From Straminergon stramineum (lineage: Eukaryota > Streptophyta > Bryopsida > Hypnales > Calliergonaceae): a DNA stretch of 64,000 nt. Within the stretch, counting starts at the first letter, position 1. The number at the start of each line of letters is the position of its first letter. The position numbers were made by a program, and so were the translations under genes. Location of the stretch: the NCBI GenBank assembly GCA_963920665.1, contig OY987263.1, positions 36,692,547-36,756,546 on the forward strand, given 5' to 3'. The notes below the pieces were generated by a model that worked only from the letters and a program-made list of their open reading frames with translations, was not told where the DNA came from and did no database searches. Shown here one piece after another: positions 10,637-23,576 of the stretch.

Positions 10637-12356
10637 CCTGAAAAGGACAAAATGGACATTTTGTATCTAATGAATGACAAAGAATCTTTCTATGTAGGAC
10701 AAAACTGCAACTATTCATCCTTCAAATTTTATGCAAAAAGAGGAGATCTTATATAGTACTTTAACCTCCAATGAGTATTTTTTATTTTTTTAATGTGGAT
10801 GATGTCACACAGTTCCAAAAGGGTTGATTTCCATAGTCACCAATCCGTCCTTTAAAGGTTAACTGACAACCTGTAGTCCTAGCAACCACTCCCCCCTAGT
10901 TTCTTCATGTAGTTTCTTCATGTTTAGCCTTCTTCTCCATTAGAGGGAATCTCATTTAGAGGGACCCAACTATAGTTAGTGAGATCATGCACCAACCACT
11001 CCTTGGGAACCTTTTGATCCCAGAAGCAACGAGTACCTCGTTGGGAATGGGACCCAATGTGGGACTTCACCTTTGGATGTGCGTGGGTCTAACATCAGTT
11101 GAACACACCGAGGCCCATGTCAAGGATAGCTGGCTCCCTACATCTGAAATCCAAAGAAAACTATCTCGCCGGGGGCATCATAGACAAGGCCAAATTTAGG
11201 AGACTAAAGACTATCTCACACATTCCTTGGGACTCCACGGCAAATTCAGAGAGGCAGTAGATAGCATGGTTTCATGAGGAAAACAGTTCGCTTGTTTTCT
11301 TCCATGAATGAGACACATGGGGAGAACCAAGTGGTGTACTTCCAACATCAATGTAACAACAAACTTCTCACAAGAATTGTAGAAGAATTCTCATTACCTC
11401 AAGGTAACACACAACAGATTCGGGTCGTGCGATGGGACACTGGCTCACATTCCTTCCAAGTCTACAACCCTCGAGATATCTCAGAGGCACCTAATTCAGT
11501 CTAGCAATTTCATGGCACACACATTCAAAACCTCACTAGGGACTGGGGAGAATGGTCGTGGGGCAAAATTGGAAAATTGAAGGCAGCTCCCTTTTTTGGC
11601 TATACAATCAAGAGGGGCTACCTCATTGGCCTCAAAACTAAGGGTGAGAGGTGCATAGGAACACAAGAATTAGTTAACCAAGGATTAACCAATTCACAAT
11701 GCTCTTTCACGTTCAAACTTATGTAGCACTCAGCCCGTCCAAGAATGCAAGCAATGCTTTTGTGGTAGATACTTAAGAGAGGAGTGGTAACATATGAATG
11801 GCTTTCTTGAAGAATCCTGCAGGCGGATCATGGATGCCCACTCTGCAGCCATTACATGGAGACGCTTTACACTTACTCTGGAGTTGTAAATTTGCCAAGG
11901 AGATGTGGCGGAAGTACAACTCCATAAAAGATTCTAACGTATCAAATTTGCAACAAGCACTTCTAGATAGGATCAACTTAGCTTCTGAACCTCTCTTAGG
12001 CTAATATGTCTACGATCTCTAGCCGTGGGACTTAATTTGCTCCGTCCTCAAATGGCATACATGATTAAAAGATGTAACTCAAAATATGGGACTAAGGAAC
12101 TTTAGCATTCAGAGAGTTATGAGTTCCACTTGGATTTCCACTATCCACTCACACATGGCCATATGGAAAGATTTTAGATCTAGAATTAAAAATCCAGAAC
12201 TATTAGCTTTCACTAATACTCAGTTTGAAATCCAATGGACTACTCTATTCTGTAACAGAGGAGGCGATGTGTGGCACTTCATTCTGCCCCTGTCCCTCCA
12301 TTGATTTGTTGTGTGTTTATTTGAACGGGGCCTACCCAATCGTTCACGGCTTTCAC
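10637..12356 (+). mobile_element. LINE-like (non-LTR retroelement) fragment inserted in unit A
   Basis: In unit B the flanks CAACTTAAC and AGCAACTTG are adjacent (about 26440); in unit A they are separated by about 1720 bp. Inside, on the plus strand, lie broken frames. One encodes HLLWSCKFAKEMWRKYNS preceded by a GDA at about 11858-11925, which resembles the C-terminal zinc-binding region of plant L1-type reverse transcriptases (the ..HLF..C.fa..vW pattern). Another at about 11540-11600 encodes a W..W..KIGKL..PFFGYTI segment like the stretch before it. No intact RT or endonuclease is present. The family call is tentative. Confidence 0.45.
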
Positions 12357-14877
12357 AGCAACTTGTAGTTGACAATTCAAGGAATTGGATTACAATCTGA
12401 TCTCGTAGAATTTGTAATGTAGAAGTGATGCATTTCCAACCAGCACCAATGCCTCTCAATCAACAATGTAGTTGCAATCTACATCTAACTCCAATTATGG
12501 CGTACAATTACCCCCTAAAGTATGGGCCTATTACCACTCAGTCGAACTTCAGAATGCTTCTCTAATATGCTCCCATTTTGTAACTGTTTATGAATGAAAT
12601 TTTTACAATTATTTTGAAAGATGAAATCACATGCCTTCTTTAAGTTGTAAAGTTTCAGATTTCTTCTTGAAAATTTGAAATTACCATAAATTGTTTGTCA
12701 AAAGTGAAGAAAATTCATACTAAATACAAAAGTAAATTTAAAATATCTGAAATTTCTACCACATGTGTATATTATAGTGTAGAACAATTATGTGTCATTC
12801 TACAACTAGCAAAACACTAGCCCATGCCAATAGATCCAAAGTTCAAATGACAATTAATTATTTGATTGTAGGATTTTTTTCAAATTTTCAAATTGGAGTA
12901 TATACAAGTCTTGATGAGCTTCTTTTCATTAGATCGGCTCAATTTTTAAAGAAAGGTCATTTGGGGGTTTAACATTCAAATCCAAAATGAGGGACAAGAA
13001 ACTTGTTCTACAAATATTGATGCATACAGTGGCACATGAGACCACACTAAATAGAATATTTAGAGCACTTCACTCATAGACTTTCTATCTTTCAGCTAAG
13101 TAGCTTAAATGTAAAGTAGTTTGGTTTAAAAGTGACCGTCTCCTTCAAATCAACCCTATAATTAGCTCTTGAATAGACATGAGATGGTCCTACATGCAAT
13201 ATATAAGAGACAATGAATGGACTAAGGCTAAAGTAATATTTATTAAAATAATCAATGATTCTTTCACAAGAAGAAAAATATGTTTGTCATAGCTAACTAA
13301 AATGCGACTAAGTGTCCCATACAACTAGATCTTCGGATTGTAGCCTTCTCTATTTTCACCAAATTCTTACGTCATTGTTTAGCATCAATAATACAATGTT
13401 TGAGTTGCAAAGTAGTTGTAGAATGAAGTGAATACATTGTTTTAGTTGCAAAACAATCATAGAATGAAGTGTAGGATTACAAGACTTGTAGTAGAATTCA
13501 AATTTAGAATGAATGTGAATTATTCTCTATCTAATATTCATCACAGTTGTTGATGTGGACAAGTCTATGCTTTGTGGAATCCATTGTGTCTATTTGCATT
13601 ACCAAGAACAACTAGGGAATGACTATAAAACAATTGTAAGTGTAAAATGACGATAGTTGTTTCCTAATCGTCTTCTAATTGTTTCCTAATTATTCTTTAA
13701 TTGTTTCTTAGTCATTTCCTAGTTGTATCATAGTCATTTTTTAGTCGTCTCGTAGTTGTTTCCGAAGTCATTTCTTGATTGTTTTATATCAATAACACCA
13801 TATCAATTGTCAAGAGTACCATTAGGTTGGACATAGAAGACTTGTAAGTTGTTGTATTTAATAGTGATGAATTTTGTTAATAGAACTCTAAAATTTCTAT
13901 ATTTTATAGATTTTTATAGTTTGTAGATTTCTACAATATGTAGATTTTTACACTCTATAGAAATTGAAAAAATTTTAAAGTCTAAAATTTCTTAAAACCT
14001 ATGAAATTTTAAGATTTACGAAACTAGTGAAATCTATTAAATATTAGTATTCAAATTTTTGGAACTGTAGAAAAAGTTTGATTTGAAATCCACAAATCTA
14101 CAAATCCTGGAGATTGAAATTTTAAAATCTACAAACCTACAAGTCATAGACAAGTTGCAAAGGAATTACAAATAAGTCGCCATGAAGTTACAAATGAGTT
14201 GCAAACAAGTCATACATTAGTTACAAATGAGTTGCCAATAACTTGCACAATTCATCAATTGAGTGACTGACCCTAAATGGCAGCAAATGCCACATAAGCA
14301 ACCACGTCAGAAAATTTTATTGATGAAATTTCAAATAGGCTACCACGACTTGTGACTACAATCCTATGAGTACATGCAACTTGTTTATTGCAACTGGTAG
14401 CTCTAAATTAACACTAGTCACAAGATGTCCTATGCAATTCAAAACTAGTTGCTTTTTGCAGTCACAAAAACCCTCATTTTCTTCTAGTATTCTTGGTTTC
14501 CCCCTATTTCTTTACAAGCTCCAAGTGAACGGATTTTAGAAGACCTAGTGAAATAAATAAGTGCTTAAAACATTAAACTTGAAAATTCATAAGTAATTCA
14601 ATAAATCTTTGAAAAATATGAAATCACTTATGTTACATTTGCATCTATTTTGCTTCCCATCTACTGATACCCATGATAAAGATGCACACCACCCCTTAAA
14701 TGGTCGCCTTTTGGAGCAAACTACTTTAGAGAGTCTCCTACAATTTGTATTGCAAAGATACGTCAAATGATTTAGAGTGCCCGTGGATATGTAGCATTTC
14801 AACAATTGCAAATTGCAACCTTTGAGGTTTTTCAACACATACCACGCCACAATTTGTGCCCAACACTTGAAACTATA
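12357..14877. other. Unit A intergenic DNA shared with unit B
   Basis: There is no gene. 12357-13301 aligns with 26440-27387, and 13292-14877 aligns with 42866-44540, with the 15.5-kb transposon separating the two halves in unit B. 13640-13790 is a degenerate array of short units of the TTGTTTCCTAATTGT type, and a matching array occurs at about 43225-43350. 13900-13960 repeats a TAGATTTYTAYA motif. Confidence 0.7.
13292..13301. other. Empty insertion site of the 15.5-kb transposon
   Basis: The 10-mer GCTAACTAAA occurs once here in unit A. In unit B it is present on both sides of the element (27378-27387, and 42866-42875 with one C-to-T change), with matching flanks beyond. This gives the pre-insertion state. 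Confidence 0.85.
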
Positions 14878-15168
14878 GTCTCGGGGGGATCAGTGTGTTA
14901 AAAAAATAAGGATATAGGTGTGAACAACCACTATTTTATAGGGGGGTATGATTTTTTTATTTTTTCACATGCTATCGTTATGTAATTTTCTAATGGGGCC
15001 TATTATATTATACCCTATAATACTTTAAAGACATCCAATGCCATTTTCGATACCCTATGTTACTCTAAACTCATTTATAAATTTTTTGCTCCCATGTTTT
15101 TAAAATACCCTATCATTTGTTTTCAAGTATGTTGCTACTCCACTCACTCACTATACCCCCCTCCCAAG
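14878..15168. mobile_element. MITE-like insertion, 291 bp, TSD ACTATA
   Basis: It is flanked by ACTATA at 14872-14877 and 15169-15174. The matching place in unit B (44535-44540) has a single ACTATA with no insert. Ends are inverted: GTCTCGGGGGG at the left and CCCCCCTCCCAAGAC-like at the right. There is no ORF of note. Related sequence (TAATTTTCTAATGKGGC and CACCCTA..TTTG segments) occurs at 19195-19275 and 20285-20500, so this is a small family. Confidence 0.75.
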
Positions 15169-15174
15169 ACTATA

Positions 15175-16382
15175 ATGCCCTTCCGTTTTGACTTCTTGTG
15201 TATCAAGCTTACAGAGCTCGAAGTTCTATGGTGCCTTAAAGTCATGGCCGAATTTCTACAGCTCTCAATGAATTTTGCACCTCAATTTCCATGAATTTCT
15301 AACAAAATTGGAAGTAGTACAACTTGGAGGCAAATGTTGTTGAGGTCTAGGTGTGATGAAGGTCCTTTCTGGTAGCCTAACTTGTGGTCTCTAGCAATTT
15401 GGCACGTCCTTTTGGTGCAAATTGTTGAAGCCATGCTCTTCCTTATTTCTCTCATGGTGAGAGAAACCAAAGAAGAATGATGCATAGAGACATTGGTCAC
15501 TCATACGCTTGTGTTGAGCCCTCTCTAAATACACACTATAATTAAATAATAGATTATAGTACAAGATAATCATCCATTGGATCTACTTGTTGTTGATCCT
15601 AGCCCTTCAATCTCCTATTTGCCAAAAGTAGATGCTCTGCAATGATATTCCGTTTCATTTGTGTCAAAAAAAAAAGTTAGATGCTCTGAGCCTCTAACAT
15701 ATAACATGTCTAAGTTAAAAGCTTCTATTTTTAATTTTTCTAAAAGTGAATAGATTCATTTCAAATGTCAAAGGCAAAATTTAAGAACAAGAAGCCAAAA
15801 CTAAGTGCTAATTAAAATACAATATATATTAGGTATTCATATGTAGTAAAGTGTCACATGGAATTATTAATAGCATTTGGTATCATATCTTGACATTCTT
15901 AATCAAGCTAGAAGCCTCCTACTTTACCTTACTAAAAGCCCAATTATCTAAGAAAATGTGCCTTCAAAAGGTTAAGGGTGCCATACTTCTTGAAGTCACA
16001 CTAATTATAATTCTTCCATTGAACCAACCATTATTCTTGGGTGCTTCAATATAGCATTTAACCGGTCAAGGACCATATATTGTCTCTACAAGTAACAAAT
16101 GAAGGTTTGGGTAGGTTCCTATAATCTCAATATTTGGGATTTATTTAATAAAAAAAGAAAACATATTAGCTCTTGGGAAATCTAATTTTTAATTGGTGCT
16201 TGGGAACAAAGGTTATGCTAAAATAAGCACAAAATAGAGTTTACTAGGAAACAAATTAAATTAAAAAAATTAAAATTAAAAAAAATATGTTTCTCAAAAA
16301 TTGTATTTGTTTTGCCTATTTGGAAAGATTTTGCTCATTCTATTTGGATTAGTAATGTAAAAGTTATATATGGAGCATTTGT
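15175..16382. other. End of unit A and start of unit B
   Basis: 15175-15700 aligns with 44541-44998 and 45722-45810. From about 15735 the sequence matches the left part of unit A (5860 onward), so the tandem junction lies near 15.70-15.74 kb. There is no gene; short frames here are not conserved between copies. Confidence 0.6.
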
Positions 16383-16480
16383 TTTTTGGATAATCATAGC
16401 ATCTTTTTGAGGAAAAAACATATTGGATATATTTTGGAACTCAATTTTCACAATTTTTCAAAAAGGAAGGTTCTTCAAGG

Positions 16481-16615
16481 TTCACGAGAAGAAATTGTCG
16501 TTCATAGAGATGATGTGTTTTTGTTAGAAAACACAAAACTGCTTATTTTCCAATGTAGTTTTGTGATTTCTAACAAAAACACATTAGCTTGATGAATGAG
16601 AATTTCTTCTAGTGG
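16481..16615 (+). ncRNA. Imperfect ~60-bp stem hairpin, pre-miRNA-like or small MITE
   Basis: 16481-16542 pairs with 16555-16615 around a 12-base loop. The inner part (TGTTTTTGTTAGAAA against TTTCTAACAAAAACA, then ACAAAACT against AGTTTTGT) is almost perfect. The outer part (GAGAAGAAATT against AATTTCTTCT) carries bulges. Size, loop and mismatch pattern fit a plant miRNA precursor, or a small inverted-repeat transposon feeding siRNA. There is no expression evidence. Confidence 0.45.
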
Positions 16616-18313
16616 TTTAATCTTTTTCCTTGAACCTTGGAGGGTGCAATTCTTAAAAAAATAAGGATGTAGGTGGAAACATGTAAACTAGATTTTGCAC
16701 TTCTACAAAACCTAGGAAACAATAGTATAGGGGTTCTTCGTTTTAGGAAAAGGTTAAATCAGTCTAATGTTTTATGACTAAAGTCACTTACAAATTGATT
16801 TATGTTTACAAGTTTAGTATAATATTATATCACTCTTATTCCCGAGTGTAAAATTTGTTGGCCAGTCCATTACCAATGTATGTATAAAGTCCCAGTCCTA
16901 TATAGTGTTCTAAGGAAGGACAAATCATTCTTTGTCAAATAAATCAAGTTTTGTCAAATGAATCTTATATGATGCATGCTCTAGGACTTAATCATAACAA
17001 GATAATACTTATAAAATAGTACATGTAATTTATTAATTATTCCTTTTTATGTGTAGGACAAATTGTCCAGTCAATCTGCAGCTAATGCGATCATGCAAGA
17101 ATGTCTAGCATTTCCATATTCTACATCAAATAGTTCCTAGTTGTGCAATGCATGATGATGTCAAATATTTCTTATTTCTTTTACTTCTGCCAAATTATGT
17201 CAAATGAATCTAAACCAACAAGGGTTAACATACAAATATAACATTGGAACAATTTATATTTGGGCCATACCTATAGAACCTATGACCAAAAACTTAAATC
17301 AAATCACAAACATACAAACCCAAAAGTTTAAATTAAGAAAAACGAACCCCAAGAACCTAAAACCATTGAATCAAAGATAGCCAAAAACCATGAAACAAAA
17401 CCCCCAAACCAGAAAACAGTCCCTATAGCCATGAAATCAGCCTCGAAAACAATGAAATCTGCATTTTACGACGAAAGGACCTATTACCACAGAAAACAGA
17501 TCCTATGGCCGCTCGTCAGACCCTAAATCCGTGCTAAAATCTTTAATTAGATCTCCTCATTAGAGAAATTTTGGACTCTCTAGAGGGCTACCAGGGTTTG
17601 ACAAACCAGTCTATTTCTGGAGCCTATTGAAGCTACTCAGGAGAGGGAATTTTCTGACAAAACAAAGATTCACCTTGTGTGAATATCGAGAGTACCAAAA
17701 GTATATTTCAGTTTTCTATTCCACAATTGTTAGAGGGAGGTGCTTTGGAGGTGCTTTCAAATATCAAAACAATACTTGTCACAACCCTAACTAATAGTAC
17801 TTGACAATGAATGCTCTGACATTTGGAAGTGACGAAGTGCAAAAATAGGGGAAAAATTCTTCAAACAAAATAAATGTAATACCAATGAGGGTCCCTACCG
17901 GTACTTCTTGGCACCCTTCGGAGAATCCAAACTTTCTCTAATGCGCATGTCACAGCGCAATGCCTGCCAGACAATGACCAATCTCCCAACTAAATTTCCC
18001 AAATTGAACCTTGTTTTTCTCGAAGTTGACGATTATGATGACTTGGAAGTATCAATCAATCATGTTCAAACAATCGATTGTACTCGGACTGCAACCAAGA
18101 TTCGAGAATTTCTCTTTCGTGTTCGCATTTGCTTTTGAAAATTGTTGCACTTTCTCTAGTGGCACAATTTCAAGATTTTAATCTTACATAAGCAAAATTT
18201 CTCTTGATTTTGGGAATTTGGTGGTAGGCCTGAAGCAAGCGTTGGTTGTAGTGATGAATTTGTTTCGTATTTTGATTTCCATGATCAACTGGCACCTCAC
18301 AATCTCTCCAAAT

Positions 18314-18649
18314 TTAGAAATTTGACCAATCTGTGAGGTTGTAATGAACACGCACTTGATTCATCACATTTGAGAAGTCGATGAAGATCGCCGCCATGTG
18401 ATCAGGAAGCACCGTTCGGCCTTCGTAGTGCAGCAATGGCAATTGAGACCTCCTCCAATTTTGACTTTGCTTCCATCGATTGAAGCCTCTTGTCGATCTC
18501 ACGTTACGAAATGATCTTGATCCAGTGATTGGTGATTCGATCTTGCAAGCTACATGCTCCAAATTTCCGATTTCTTCCTGCTCGAATTCAATCCGATCCA
18601 CATCCATTCTTGCTGCATAACTAGTCCCGACCTTCCAATTTCTGTGCAA
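18314..18649 (-). CDS. Unassigned 111-codon open frame in a GC-richer patch
   Basis: The predicted product is soluble and basic, with no signal peptide or membrane segment (starts MHRNWKVGTSYAARMDVDRI; has RSFRNVRSTRGFNRWKQSQN in the middle). I do not recognise a family. The patch 17890-18700 is richer in GC than its neighbours and could be the broken 5' part of a gene or a transposon fragment. No splice sites or partner exons could be placed with confidence. Confidence 0.2.
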   Translation of the reverse strand: MHRNWKVGTSYAARMDVDRIEFEQEEIGNLEHVACKIESPITGSRSFRNVRSTRGFNRWKQSQNWRRSQLPLLHYEGRTVLPDHMAAIFIDFSNVMNQVRVHYNLTDWSNF

Positions 18650-21118
18650 GTGATGACGACTACTGCTTCATCGATGTTGAATTGCAATTTTCTCATGTTC
18701 TTTCCCGTTGATTAATTCTTCTCTCCTTAGATCACTTGGTGGATTTCTTCCTCTCACGGTCAAAATAAATTTCCATAGACATACACAAATTCTCACAACA
18801 AACTATACAGTCTAACAAATTCACAATAATAAATATAACTCATAATACAAATATACAATTTGCAATTTAACACATATGAAACATATAATATAATTATATT
18901 CATAAAAATTGGATCTTACAATTGTCGATGATTGTTTCAAGTTTCAAGTTTCAATAGTTTTCTAAAAAAAACCCGAACTGGTGTGATGATGAAGACGTGT
19001 GACCTAAGTCACACCTCATTCATCCAAATGTTTTATTTTTATTATTATTTTTATTTTTTCATCCATCCTATGCTAATAGTCCTATTTACATTTAGAAATG
19101 CAATTTAACTTTAATTTTTTCCTACTTAAGGGACCCCTAATAGCTTAAAATAATCTAAATTTACTATTTTTTTAAAATTTTCTTTCTACAGAACATGAGG
19201 TATATAATGAGGGGGTATTATTTTTTTTCTATTGTTTATTTTGCACCCTATCATTTAGTAATTTTCTAATGTGGCTCATTAAATGAGGGGCATATATTAA
19301 TTGTAATTCTCAATTGCAATGAATATATTACATACTATATTAGTTCAATTTTTTGGCACTACTCACAATTACATAATTGGGTGTAGGATTTAGGGTTCAC
19401 AATTAAGGGGCTTATTAACCCCTTAACCCTCCTATGTTGAGAAATTTATATCTAATTTCATAAAGCTCTAAAAATATAAAACAACTTGAATTAGATGCCA
19501 ATTCCATTTTTCTTTTAAGGAAAAGTTATTGTAAAATATTTCAAGAAGTCCAAAACATATATATAGAAGAATAAAAACACAATCAATTTAAACATGACAA
19601 TTTCAAGTAGATTGAGTGAGTAGAAGACATCTTTGACAAAAATGCTTTGTTCCAAGCTTATATTGAATGGTAAGGATTGTGGAAACTACAAATAAAGGCT
19701 CAAAATGTGATCCTTGTCTTAGTTGAAGAGAGAAGATTCAAGCACTTGTTCAAATTAAAGCTTTGTGATTATTTAGCCTAAAAGCAATCTCAACTCTTGG
19801 TGAGATACAAAGCCTTTTGTGAAGAAACTAGCATGTAAAGTAGCAAGTACAAACAATGTATGTAGCTTTAGCACTTAGACAAGTCCAGCATACCATCATG
19901 GGGCCAACTTGATGTGAGGATTTGATTAATTAAATACAAATCAAGGCAAATAACTCATATGGCCCTCCAAGCATATAATAGCTAGATCAAGAATCCTAAA
20001 TAATTAATATGTGATGTGGTTACGGATCTAAGCCTCATTAGAAATTAATTAGAGGTTAATTAAAATTCTCATTAAGGTAGTTTACTAGTGTGTAGTTGTT
20101 AATAATACAACACAAATTGCATGTGATAGATTGATGACCCTCATTTAATTCTCAAACTAACATTGTTATGCAAGTTAAATCATTAGAACTTAAAGAATAT
20201 AGAATTAAAGGACTATGTAGTATAAATGTGGGATTAAATGCTAGCCCTAAATTATAATTGAGACTTTTATTCCACCAAAAATTAATAAAAAGGGCGATAT
20301 CTTAAGTCTATTTTTTTCCTAATGCATCCCATTATTCTATGCCCTATAGTAATTATTGTACACCCAATGACATTTTACATACACTATACTATAATCAAAT
20401 TATAATTTTTCACCCCAATGTTTTTTTGGCACCCTACATTTGTTCATACCTACATGGCTTCTTCTACCACTTATTGCACCCCCTAAGCCTTGATCATTCT
20501 TAGTATTGGAATTAGGATATTTCAATTTCTTGTTAAAGCTACTAACAATTTAGTTTTTGAATTCTATTGATCTTGTACCTATTTTTTACTTAACAATTTT
20601 TTAAAGAATGAAAATCAAGTCATTTTTTCATTTATTTCTTAGACTATCAATTTAGTCTTTCAACATGAAGAATTATAAAATCAAGATGTGTTGTGCAAAA
20701 AATTGAAGTCTTCTAATCTAGTCATGTGAGTTGCAAACATTCCATTTAATTTTCTTTCCTTTGAACACACATATCTTGCAATCTACTAGATCAATATTTG
20801 AAATTTCTTTCACAAAATTTCATATTGCACTTAAAATTCTATTTGGTGTCATTGATACTAATTAGTTCTTGAAGGCTATATTTTCTACAAAAGATGAACA
20901 TTTTTACCAAGAGCTGATAGATATTAATACTATTCAAAGAGGAGGATCTCTATATATTACAATTGGTAAAAATATTCATCAATTGCAAAAATTTATAGCA
21001 TTTTAAAATTAATTGGTGTAGGTGACTCTACATTTAGTTTTAAGTATAGCAAATATTTTAGTGTGGTTGAAAGCAAGATCCTATACCTTTATTTTTGAAA
21101 AGTCATTATAACTAGAGT

Positions 21119-21303
21119 TTTAAAAAAACCACACTCAAAATCATTTTTGGATTTTCCATTGCAATTTCTTGAGTTTTGGAGTGTGTAATAGGCCTTTCAA
21201 AGGTCTTGAAAATACCTTTCCAATGATCTATTACACACTCAAAAACTCAAAAAATTACAATGAAAAATCCAACAAAAATCTATAGTTGTTTTTGGATTGA
21301 GAG
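21119..21303. repeat. Small foldback repeat interrupted by the solo LTR
   Basis: GGATTTTCCATTGCAATTTC plus TTGAGTTTTGGAGTGTGTAA (21151-21191) pairs with TTACACACTCAAAAACTCAA and the following bases to about 21271, with few mismatches. The loop, about 21192-21228, contains two near-copies of a TCTTGAAAATACCTTTCCAA-like segment. It is probably a MITE. The solo LTR has inserted at its right edge. Unit A lacks it. Confidence 0.6.
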
Positions 21304-22615
21304 TGTCACGCCCTTATCTCCTTGGGGTGCCCAAAGTACCTTAGTGAGCAAGGGGGACCTTGGGGTGACTTCCCAAGCCTTGCAATTGGCTAAGAAGGGA
21401 GAAATGAAAGACTCCCGAGCAAATAGGGCGCAATAGCGCCTTGGTTATTAAGGGAATAGGAGCATGTTATATATGCTTGGAAAGATCTTGAAAATACGCT
21501 TCTAACCGTTCAAAGAACGCGGGATTTGGACTAGGAGGCTAGAAGTTATGACCGTTCAAAGTTGGAGGTGTCCCGGTGGCGCCGGGACACTCAAAGCCTA
21601 GGTGTGAGGGGTTCTTAAGGAATCACTCAACCAAGAATGGCATGTAGCATATCATTGGAAAGCTACAAAGACAAGGAACCTAAAATGAAAAGAATTACGA
21701 GGTTCTAAGCCATAAGACAAAAGTTATGGCCAAGCGAAGAGCCGTGGTGAAGGCGTGACGCCACTCCCGGTGAACCCAAATCTTTGGAGGGTCATAACTT
21801 TGTGAGAACTTGTCCAAATGGGACAAGTGAGAAGTTCATCACCATATACTCGTCGCATAGATATCCAAAATGGTCTCGCATGTGGGATTTGAAGCCCTGA
21901 CAACAAAGTTACGATGTTTGGAAGTTCGGGAGTCCAAACGGAGGGGAAACTTGGAGATTTCGGTTGGAAACGGGTGGTCTTCCAAAACCCAAGGGGATTT
22001 GGGAAGTCCCTTTGACCCAAAGGGGGGGGTCAACCGAAGACTACAGAGAGTACTATAGGAGGGGTTGGTCTCCCTCCTCACTCCCTTTTGGAGCCTTGGT
22101 GAGTCCCGGTGACTCATGGGTGGTGATGTAACTTCACCACCGGCTTCAAGGCTCCTTGGGACACTTGTGTGTGTGTCATGGGGCATTGGTTGGTTGGAGT
22201 CCCACTCCTTGCTAGGCTTTTGGTTATGTGTCCTGAGTTGTGAGTCCCGATTAGTGTTGGTGTGAGAGTAGCAAATGCACAACGGGCCTAGTATGAAGTA
22301 GGGTGACAGCCAAGGGCGGTTAGGACTGTGGTGAGTAGTGCCATCATGAGTTTTAGCATAGTAAGATGGAAATTTTGTCCCATGTCACCAAGTGACATGC
22401 CAAGTGCCACGAGTGGGGTGCGTGTTAGAAGTCCCGAGGACTAGGACTTAGCAATGTGAGTTGGTAATGGGAACTAACGCTGTGAGTGCAGTGCATGTGT
22501 AGTGTTAGTTAGTGGAGCCTAAGTAATACCGGTATTGGAGAGCGGTGAGCCCTAAAAGCTGTGAAGGGCTCTTGAAGTTTGGTTGGAGCTGTAAGGTGTT
22601 ACTAGAGTTGCGACA
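21304..22615. mobile_element. Solo LTR, 1312 bp, TSD GAGAG
   Basis: It begins TGTCACGCCC and ends GTTGCGACA, so the termini form the TGTC...GACA inverted pair typical of LTRs. GAGAG directly precedes (21299-21303) and directly follows (22616-22620), a perfect 5-bp target duplication. GC is much higher than in the flanks. There is no internal gag-pol, so it is a solo LTR left by recombination. The length suits a Ty3/Gypsy-type LTR, but the superfamily cannot be proven. ORFs within it (for example minus strand 21839-22282) are chance frames. Confidence 0.85.
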
Positions 22616-23576
22616 GAGAGTGCACATTTTTTACCAAGTCTTGTTATAATGAATTCACCCACATTTGTAGCTTTTAAAAAGGCCTTGGTCTTTTATTGTT
22701 ATAGGATTTTACAATTTGATATTAATTTTCTTTGTTTTTTCTTCAAAAGTTTACAATATTTTCAAATTGTTGTCAAAAAAATTGAAATTTTTATAGCTTC
22801 ACTCAATTAGACATTTGGTTTCATCACTTAAAAAAAAGATTTTGAATTTGATGGAACACTTCATTTACATCTCCAAAATCAATATGTATGTATGTTGAAG
22901 AAAGTGAATGATTTTCAAAAACTCTACCAAAAATACTTTGGCCCTCTATAATTTTTGCATGTGCTATCCAAATGTTGCATTCTTTGGTGCATTGGAACCT
23001 CCTTTCACTTCCCAACAACAAGAAAGTGTACAAATTTGACTAGTCTAATAACACAATAACTAAGGTAAAAAACCCCATTGAGGTCAAATGGCCCATGATG
23101 GAACCTTAATGACCCCAATGTGTTTTTTCAGACCACAATCAATGCCTTACATGGTAGTTATGGAGTAATTAGTGACCTCAATAGATACTCCCAACTTTTC
23201 AGTATAAAATTCTTTGTAAAAACTGATTTTCTTAGGTCTTTCATGTTTGAAAATGTTGTAACTACATTGGGTAGGAAGATGACCATATCGGATTCAGATT
23301 TTGTTGGTCATGAGGTAGCCTACAGACCCCCATGGGCTGATCACTTCAAAAATTCAGAACTAATTCATACTTGGTCCAAAAAATATAATTTCAAATGTCC
23401 TCCCTGTCTCTCACACTTATCTTTGTAGGGGAAAAATTTGAAAAATTTGAGCAATGGAATGAGGGCACACTCCACATCCTGACCGCAATGGGCTCTTTCA
23501 CCTTATACAGGACCAAAATGTGGCGGTTCGCGGGGTACCCACCTCATGTCCCCCTACTCCACACAACGTCAAAGGG
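22616..23576. repeat. Repeat-rich DNA upstream of SDR gene 2
   Basis: 22670-22850 aligns with 6650-7310 of unit A, without its MITE. 22850-23065 matches the dispersed repeat at 3040-3260. 23065-23500 is one copy of a ~430-bp dispersed repeat also found at 45003-45480 and, inverted, at 56935-57260 (shared CACTTCAAAAATTCA and TTTGAAAATRTTGT-like segments). None of the open frames is conserved between copies. Confidence 0.6.

Larger units (their letters stand above)
16383..20935. other. ~4.5-kb block present only in unit B
   Basis: Unit A runs continuously from GCTATGGAGG to ATCTTATTATAA (about 6419-6430); unit B is interrupted there by this block. It includes the hairpin at 16481-16615, an A/C-rich stretch at 17280-17480, and a GC-richer segment at 17890-18700 with short open frames that I cannot assign. 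The rest is AT-rich DNA with pieces resembling the small family described at 14878-15168. No target-site duplication was clear; GGAG on both sides is too short to rely on. Confidence 0.5.

Noticed and set aside
21839..22282. 147-codon minus-strand frame inside the solo LTR
   Set aside because: It lies wholly within an LTR, has no motif and is better explained by local GC richness.
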